Shown in pieces: positions 6,110-10,007 of a DNA stretch of 10,007 nt. Within the stretch, counting starts at the first letter, position 1, and each line of letters begins with the position of its first letter. The stretch spans positions 1-10,007 of the forward strand of contig CAMPJH010000049.1 of the NCBI GenBank assembly GCA_946886845.1. Reading direction: 5' to 3'. The position numbers and the translations under genes are program-made. Source of the stretch: an uncultured Sphingomonas sp. GTDB lineage: Bacteria; Pseudomonadota; Alphaproteobacteria; Sphingomonadales; Sphingomonadaceae. Below the pieces are notes generated by a model. That model ran no database searches and was not told the DNA's origin. It saw only the letters and a program-made list of their open reading frames with translations.

Positions 6110-7279
6110 ATGAGTGGGACTGCACCGTCCAGCGCGAAAGCGCTATCGTCCGCGATCGCGCTGATCGGTGCGTTGCTCCTCTGCGCCTGCGGTTCTCCGG
6201 CAACGACTCAACCCTCCGCCAGCGATCCCCGCGTGCAGGCCGCAATCGACGCCGCGGTAGCCACGGGGCGGAAGCTTTACGGAGGCACGACGCCGGTCCC
6301 TGCCGTCTTGGTCGGTGTTTGGGATGGCTCGGGAAACAGCTACGTCCGTGCGTACGGAGACGCCGATGTCGCCACGCATCGCGCGCTCACGCCCGAGGAT
6401 CACTTTCGCATCGGGAGCAACACCAAGACCTTCGTCATCAGTGTCCTGCTGCAGCTGGTCGACGAGGGAAAGCTCAGCCTGGACGATCCGCTCAGCAAAT
6501 TTTCGCTCGGCGTCACCGTCCCGAATGCCGAGCACATCACGCTGCGCCAGATGGCCCAGATGCGAAGCGGGCTGTTCGAGGCTTATGATTCGCCCGAGAT
6601 CAATCGCATGGACATCAAGCCAGATATGGCGTTCGATCCGCGCACCGTCATCGGATGGGCGGTAAAGCAGCCGCCCTATTTCGCGCCCGGTGCCGGATAC
6701 CATTACAGCAACACCAATTACCTGCTGCTCGGCTTGATCATCGAAAGCGTCACCGGGAACAGCGTTGCGACCGAAATTCGCAACCGCCTCCTGGTGCCTT
6801 TCTCCCTGACGCACACCAGCTATCCGAATGATCAGGCGATGCCCGATCCATGGGCGCACGGCTATGGGCTGAACGCCAACCGTGACTGGGAGGATGTCAG
6901 CGGCACGATCCCGGTGTCGTTGATGGGCGCCGCGGGCGAGATGGTCTCCAACATGCACGACATGTCGCGATGGGTGAAGCTCTACGTCAGCGGCAAAACG
7001 AACGGCCCGGAGACGCAGCGGGCGAGAATGACGTGCGTTCCGACAGGCCATGGCAATCTGGGTTTCGGCCTCGGCATCGGATGCAGCGCGGGATGGTACG
7101 GCTACACCGGCGGGCTGCCCGGATACAATACGGCGAACTACTACTATCCGGAACGGGATATCACCGTGGTGGCCTGGGTCCCGCTGCAGGCTGATAAGCC
7201 GGAGCCGGGCGTCGCGAACGCAATATTCCGGGACATCGCCCGAATCATGACGCCGGATCATGTACCCTTCGAGGATTGA
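6110..7279 (+). CDS. serine hydrolase lipoprotein, beta-lactamase/DD-peptidase fold (S12-like)
   Basis: A protein of 389 residues. The N-terminus has a hydrophobic signal (about 11-26) ending LLLCACGS; Cys27 after Ala26 makes a plausible lipobox, so it is probably a lipoprotein in the periplasm. The penicillin-recognising-enzyme motifs are in order: SxxK at Ser103-Lys106 (FRIGSNTKTF), YxN at Tyr199-Asn201 (YHYSNTNY) and, where the third motif HTG/KTG is expected, YTGG at 332-335 (GWYGYTGGLPGYNT). The body resembles D-alanyl-D-alanine carboxypeptidase-like class C proteins (VDEGKLSLDDPLSKF, TLRQMAQMRSGL), which trim peptidoglycan peptides or hydrolyse other amides and esters. A true beta-lactamase is less likely without KTG. 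The start ATG has CCGGAG (6097-6102) seven bases upstream. It stands alone between intergenic gaps of 171 and 148 bases. The fold is certain, the substrate is not. Confidence 0.92.
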   Translation: MSGTAPSSAKALSSAIALIGALLLCACGSPATTQPSASDPRVQAAIDAAVATGRKLYGGTTPVPAVLVGVWDGSGNSYVRAYGDADVATHRALTPEDHFRIGSNTKTFVISVLLQLVDEGKLSLDDPLSKFSLGVTVPNAEHITLRQMAQMRSGLFEAYDSPEINRMDIKPDMAFDPRTVIGWAVKQPPYFAPGAGYHYSNTNYLLLGLIIESVTGNSVATEIRNRLLVPFSLTHTSYPNDQAMPDPWAHGYGLNANRDWEDVSGTIPVSLMGAAGEMVSNMHDMSRWVKLYVSGKTNGPETQRARMTCVPTGHGNLGFGLGIGCSAGWYGYTGGLPGYNTANYYYPERDITVVAWVPLQADKPEPGVANAIFRDIARIMTPDHVPFED

Positions 7280-7323
7280 ATTGCCGGCCTGATGGAATCT
7301 GTCGGGGACGACCTGAAGTCAGC

Positions 7324-7376
7324 CTGGCGCCCGCGATGCGAAAGCGGATGCTGGCGATTCAAGCGGTCTGGCGCCC
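7324..7376 (+). repeat. short direct repeats upstream of the M23 peptidase gene
   Basis: CTGGCGCCC occurs at 7324-7332 and again at 7368-7376, with a partial CTGGCG at 7351-7356. The last two are each preceded by AAGCGG (7342-7347 and 7361-7366), giving an imperfect tandem unit. The array lies 50-100 bases before the M23 start. It may be a regulator site or only a decayed intergenic repeat. Confidence 0.3.
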
Positions 7377-7427
7377 AAGCTGCAACCTGCTAGGTTTGTC
7401 CTTCAACAGTTGAGGAGCGTGGGGGGA

Positions 7428-8612
7428 ATGCGCTTTCTGTCCTTGATGGCCGTCGCGGCGGCGAGCCTGGCTTCGCCCGCTTTGGCCCAGAGCCTGAAAT
7501 CCAACGAAGTGCTGAGCTCGGTCGTGGTCCGGCCGTTGATGCAACCGCACCCGGTGCTCGGCGCCGACAACCGTGTCCACCTGGCCTATGAATTGCTTCT
7601 GTCGAACGCGAGCAAGATGTTCCTGACCGTCGACAAGGTCGAGGCGATCGACCCGGCCGGCAACGTCCTGTGGTCGCTCGACGGCGATGCGCTGCGCAAG
7701 ATGACGATGCTCTACTCCGGCGACGGAACGACGCTTCCGGGCGGTGGCACCGGCGTCGTCTTCATGGACGTCAGCTTCGCCGCCGGCGCGCCGCTCCCGC
7801 AATCACTGGCGGCGCGGATCACCGCTACCCGGCAAGGCGTCGGCCCGGACGGCAAGCCCGGGCCCCTGCCCGCCGGACTGCCGGTCCCCGCGACCTTCAC
7901 CTTCACCGCCGCGGCGACTCCGGTCGGGCCGGCCGCGCGGGTGATCGACTCGCCGCTGCGCGGCAGGAACTGGGTGGCGACCAACGGCTGCTGCGACCGG
8001 ATCACGCCGCACCGCGGCGCGATCATCACCGTCAACGGGGTCATCCAGGCGCCCGAGCGCTTCGCCATCGACTGGGAGCAGATCGACGACAAGAACCGGA
8101 TGTACGAAGGCGACAAGCAGAAGCTGTCGAGCTGGCGCTATTACGGGGCGCCGATCCATTCGGTCGCCGACGGCACCGTCGTCAACCTGTGGGACGGCTC
8201 GGACGAGCAGGTTCCCGGACCGCCGGAGCCGGTCAGCACCGAGGCGATCGGCGGCAACATGCTGGTCGTCGATATCGGCGACGGCGCTTACGCTTTCTAC
8301 GCCCATCTCCAGCGCGGCAGCCTCAAGGCGAAGCTCGGCGACAAGGTGACCGCGGGCCAGGTGCTCGGGCTGCTCGGCAACACCGGCAATTCGACCGCGC
8401 CGCACCTCCATTTCCACGTGATGGACGGGCCCTCGCCGCTCAACTCCAACGGCCTTCCCTACGTCTTCCGCCGCTTCACCAGCAGCGGCGTCGTCACCCT
8501 CGGCGACGAGGATGCGATGGAGGAAGGCAAGTCGGCGCGGATCGAGAACCGGCTGACCGGCGAGCATTTGAACCAGCTGCCGATGGACAACCAGGTCGTC
8601 GATTTCGAGTAG
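7428..8612 (+). CDS. secreted M23-family (LytM-type) metallopeptidase
   Basis: A protein of 394 residues with a signal peptide (about 1-20, cleaved after SPALA before QSLKS), so exported. The N-terminal half (about 25-165) is a beta-rich domain I do not recognise. The C-terminal half is an M23 peptidase: probable zinc ligands His195 (TPHRGAI), Asp215 (RFAIDWEQ) and His328, with His293 (YAHLQRG) and His326 (APHLHFHV) as the catalytic histidines. The glycine-rich VTAGQVLGLLGNTGNS hairpin before the HLH motif is typical. In standard M23 enzymes the first motif is a compact HxxxD; here about 19 residues separate the His and Asp, as in a divergent subgroup of secreted M23 proteins. The likely role is cutting peptidoglycan cross-links or regulating amidases. 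The start at 7428 is preferred over the TTG at 7410 because GAGGAG (7412-7417) lies ten bases upstream and the signal peptide begins there. Confidence 0.93.
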   Translation: MRFLSLMAVAAASLASPALAQSLKSNEVLSSVVVRPLMQPHPVLGADNRVHLAYELLLSNASKMFLTVDKVEAIDPAGNVLWSLDGDALRKMTMLYSGDGTTLPGGGTGVVFMDVSFAAGAPLPQSLAARITATRQGVGPDGKPGPLPAGLPVPATFTFTAAATPVGPAARVIDSPLRGRNWVATNGCCDRITPHRGAIITVNGVIQAPERFAIDWEQIDDKNRMYEGDKQKLSSWRYYGAPIHSVADGTVVNLWDGSDEQVPGPPEPVSTEAIGGNMLVVDIGDGAYAFYAHLQRGSLKAKLGDKVTAGQVLGLLGNTGNSTAPHLHFHVMDGPSPLNSNGLPYVFRRFTSSGVVTLGDEDAMEEGKSARIENRLTGEHLNQLPMDNQVVDFE

Positions 8613-8615
8613 GTC

Positions 8616-8632
8616 GCTGGGCTAAAGCCAGC
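8616..8632. terminator. possible bidirectional terminator hairpin between convergent genes
   Basis: GCTGG (8616-8620), a seven-base loop, and CCAGC (8628-8632) form a small stem-loop across the nine-base gap between the M23 stop (8612) and the end of the SDR gene (8622); it overlaps the last SDR codons. There is no T-run on either side, so a classical intrinsic terminator is doubtful. Confidence 0.25.
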
Positions 8633-9527
8633 CCTGCGCGCGGTACCAGGCGGCGGTCTCGGCCAGCCCCTGCTCGGTGTCGATCTGCGGCGCCCACAGC
8701 TCCGCCGGCGGCCGCCGCTCGGGCTTCGCCGCCCAGTCGCGATGACTGAAATAGGCCGCTCGGTCGGCCGACAGCTTGGCCCGCTCGCGCCGCACCAGCT
8801 GGTCGACCACCGCGCCCAATCGCAGCATCGCCGGCGGCATCGACAGCGACACATGGCTCCGCCCGACGGCGCGGCCGATCGCCGCCGCCAATTGCTTGTG
8901 GCTCCACCCGCCCTCGCGGCCGTCGTCGGGCTCGTACAGCACCCCGCTCGGCTGGTCGCTGGTCGCCAGCACCAGCAGCAGCCGGGCGAGGTCATCGGCG
9001 TGGAGCAGCGACACCCGCCCACTCGGCGGCAGCAGCATCAGCCGCAGCCGCGCCATCCGGAACAGCTCGAGCGTCTCCCGGTCGCCCGGCCCATAGACCG
9101 CCGGCGGCCGGACGATCGCCCAGTCGAGCCCCGAGCCTTCGACCAGGCCTTCCGCCTTGGCCTTCGACGCGCCGTACAGCGACAGCTTCGGCTCGCGCGC
9201 CGCCAGCGACGAGACCTGGACGAACCGCGTCACCCCCGCCGCCGTCGCCGCCGCCAGCATCGCCAGCGTTCCGCCGACGTTGCAGCGCTCGAACTCGGCG
9301 GTGTCGCGGGCGTTGATCGCCCCGGCGATATGGACCACCGCATTGGCGCCCGTCACCAGCCGCTCGAGCGCGCCGGCATCCTCGAGCGAGCCCTCGACCC
9401 AGTCGACGTCGGGCCGGTCGGGCTGCGGCCGCCGGGTCAGCGCCCGCACCTTGTACGCAGCGCCGAGCGCCGCGGCGAGGAACCGCCCGCCGACGAAGCC
9501 AGTGCCGCCGGTCACGGCGATGGTCAT
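8622..9527 (-). CDS. NAD(P)-dependent epimerase/reductase, extended SDR family
   Basis: A protein of 301 residues with a Rossmann nucleotide-binding site at the N-terminus (GGTGFVG, residues 7-13), the HIAGA segment (66-70) that contacts the cofactor, the catalytic serine in VQVSSLAA (106/107) and the YxxxK pair Tyr118/Lys122 (LYGASKAKAE), followed by RPPAVYGPGD (140-149) as in extended SDRs. The C-terminal third, where substrate specificity lies, matches nothing I recognise; it ends with an ELWAP...GLAETAAWYRAQGWL stretch usual for NAD-dependent epimerase/dehydratase proteins. Substrates of such enzymes include nucleotide sugars, flavonoid-like ketones and, in Caulobacter, a sphingolipid ketone (ceramide reductase CerR). 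The start ATG overlaps the obgE stop (ATGA, 9527-9524), so the two are co-translated. No strong Shine-Dalgarno is seen, which fits coupling. Confidence 0.9.
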   Translation of the reverse strand: MTIAVTGGTGFVGGRFLAAALGAAYKVRALTRRPQPDRPDVDWVEGSLEDAGALERLVTGANAVVHIAGAINARDTAEFERCNVGGTLAMLAAATAAGVTRFVQVSSLAAREPKLSLYGASKAKAEGLVEGSGLDWAIVRPPAVYGPGDRETLELFRMARLRLMLLPPSGRVSLLHADDLARLLLVLATSDQPSGVLYEPDDGREGGWSHKQLAAAIGRAVGRSHVSLSMPPAMLRLGAVVDQLVRRERAKLSADRAAYFSHRDWAAKPERRPPAELWAPQIDTEQGLAETAAWYRAQGWL

Positions 9528-10007
9528 AGCGGCGACCAGGCCTTCGCTTCGCCCTCCTCGACCTTGGCCGCCTCCGGCCCGAGCAAGGCGATCACCCGGT
9601 CGAGCAGCGCCTCGACCCCTTCGCCGGTAGCCGCCGAGATCGGCACCGCCTGCTTCAGCGCCTTCTTCGCCGCCTTCAGCTGCTCGGGCTCGGCCATATC
9701 CACCCGGCTCAGCGCCACCACCTCCGGCTTGTCGCTCAGCCCCGCGCCATAGCTGTCGATCTCGCCGCGCACCGTCGCGTAGCTCCCCGCCGGATCCTCG
9801 CCCGCCGCATCGACCAAATGCAGCAGCACCCGCGTCCGCTCGACATGCCCCAGGAACCGGTCGCCGATCCCGGCGCCTTCCGCCGCCCCCTCGATCAGCC
9901 CGGGGATGTCGGCCATGACGAACTCGCGCCCCTTGTGCCGGACCACGCCGAGCTGCGGCCGCAGCGTCGTGAACGGGTAAGCGCCGACCTTCGCCTCGGC
10001 ATTGGTC
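9524..10007 (-). CDS. obgE: Obg-family GTPase, C-terminal part
   Basis: The last 160 residues of the gene; the frame is open to the right edge (first full codon 10006-10004), so the N-terminal Obg fold and the G1 (P-loop) motif lie outside. Visible GTPase motifs are the switch I/G2 region (AYPFTTLRPQLGVV), G3 (DIPGLIEGA, strictly Obg-like) followed by GAGIGDRFLGHVERTRVLLH, a G4 region that reads ALSRVD in place of N/T-K-x-D, and G5 (ISAATGEG). ObgE binds the 50S ribosomal subunit and ppGpp and is essential for ribosome maturation and cell-cycle progression in Caulobacter. The protein ends soon after the G domain, without the C-terminal extension of E. coli ObgE. Its TGA overlaps the SDR start codon. 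Codon use is strongly GC-biased, as in the neighbouring SDR gene. Confidence 0.95.
   Translation of the reverse strand, partial: TNAEAKVGAYPFTTLRPQLGVVRHKGREFVMADIPGLIEGAAEGAGIGDRFLGHVERTRVLLHLVDAAGEDPAGSYATVRGEIDSYGAGLSDKPEVVALSRVDMAEPEQLKAAKKALKQAVPISAATGEGVEALLDRVIALLGPEAAKVEEGEAKAWSPL

Noticed and set aside
6143..7261. Minus-strand open frame opposite the serine hydrolase gene (372 codons)
   Set aside because: The plus strand encodes all the S12 motifs in order; the antisense product has no recognisable domain.
7670..8749. Plus-strand frame overlapping the M23 gene (359 codons)
   Set aside because: Arg/Ala/Gly-rich shadow that runs through the convergent gene junction into the SDR gene; the M23 frame is clearly the real one.

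Overview
The window looks like chromosomal DNA from a sphingomonad (Alphaproteobacteria, Sphingomonadales). It is GC-rich. It carries a serine palmitoyltransferase that matches the sphingomonad enzyme almost residue for residue through its active site, preceded by the small acyl carrier protein known to sit beside spt in sphingomonads and Caulobacter. It also carries an alphaproteobacterial-style obgE. Species cannot be assigned from sequence reading alone.

Layout. 1-3603, all on the minus strand and read right to left: a secreted M20 metallohydrolase (3603-2197), then the acyl carrier protein (2119-1871), then serine palmitoyltransferase (1874-675, overlapping the acp by four bases), then a CHASE3-type membrane sensor (625 to beyond the left edge). 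The gaps are 77 and 49 bases, so the four genes could be one transcription unit. acp-spt is the first step of sphingolipid synthesis: acyl-ACP plus L-serine gives 3-ketodihydrosphingosine. 3703-7279 is a lower-GC, accessory-looking block: a six-helix membrane protein of unknown function (+), a guanine deaminase-like enzyme (-), a double ABM-domain membrane protein (+) and a serine hydrolase lipoprotein of the beta-lactamase/DD-peptidase fold (+). 7428-8612 (+) is a secreted M23 (LytM-type) metallopeptidase. It meets, tail to tail and nine bases apart, an SDR-type NAD(P)-dependent epimerase-like gene (9527-8622, -), which overlaps the 3' end of obgE (9524 to the right edge, -).

How the genes relate. 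The left third concerns the outer-membrane glycosphingolipid that replaces LPS in sphingomonads. The hydrolase and the sensor beside acp-spt may be linked to it only by position. The two envelope hydrolases (S12-like and M23) probably act on the cell wall or other periplasmic substrates. The deaminase belongs to purine salvage, and ObgE is a core ribosome-associated GTPase. No RNA genes, insertion sequences, CRISPR arrays or origins were seen. No gene-free stretch exceeds 300 bases; the longest, 5939-6109, carries a palindromic intergenic repeat and a dyad-rich site.

No clear new multi-gene system was found. The best leads are the hydrolase-acp-spt-sensor arrangement, the duplicated ABM domain fused to a membrane anchor, and several enzymes with altered signature motifs.
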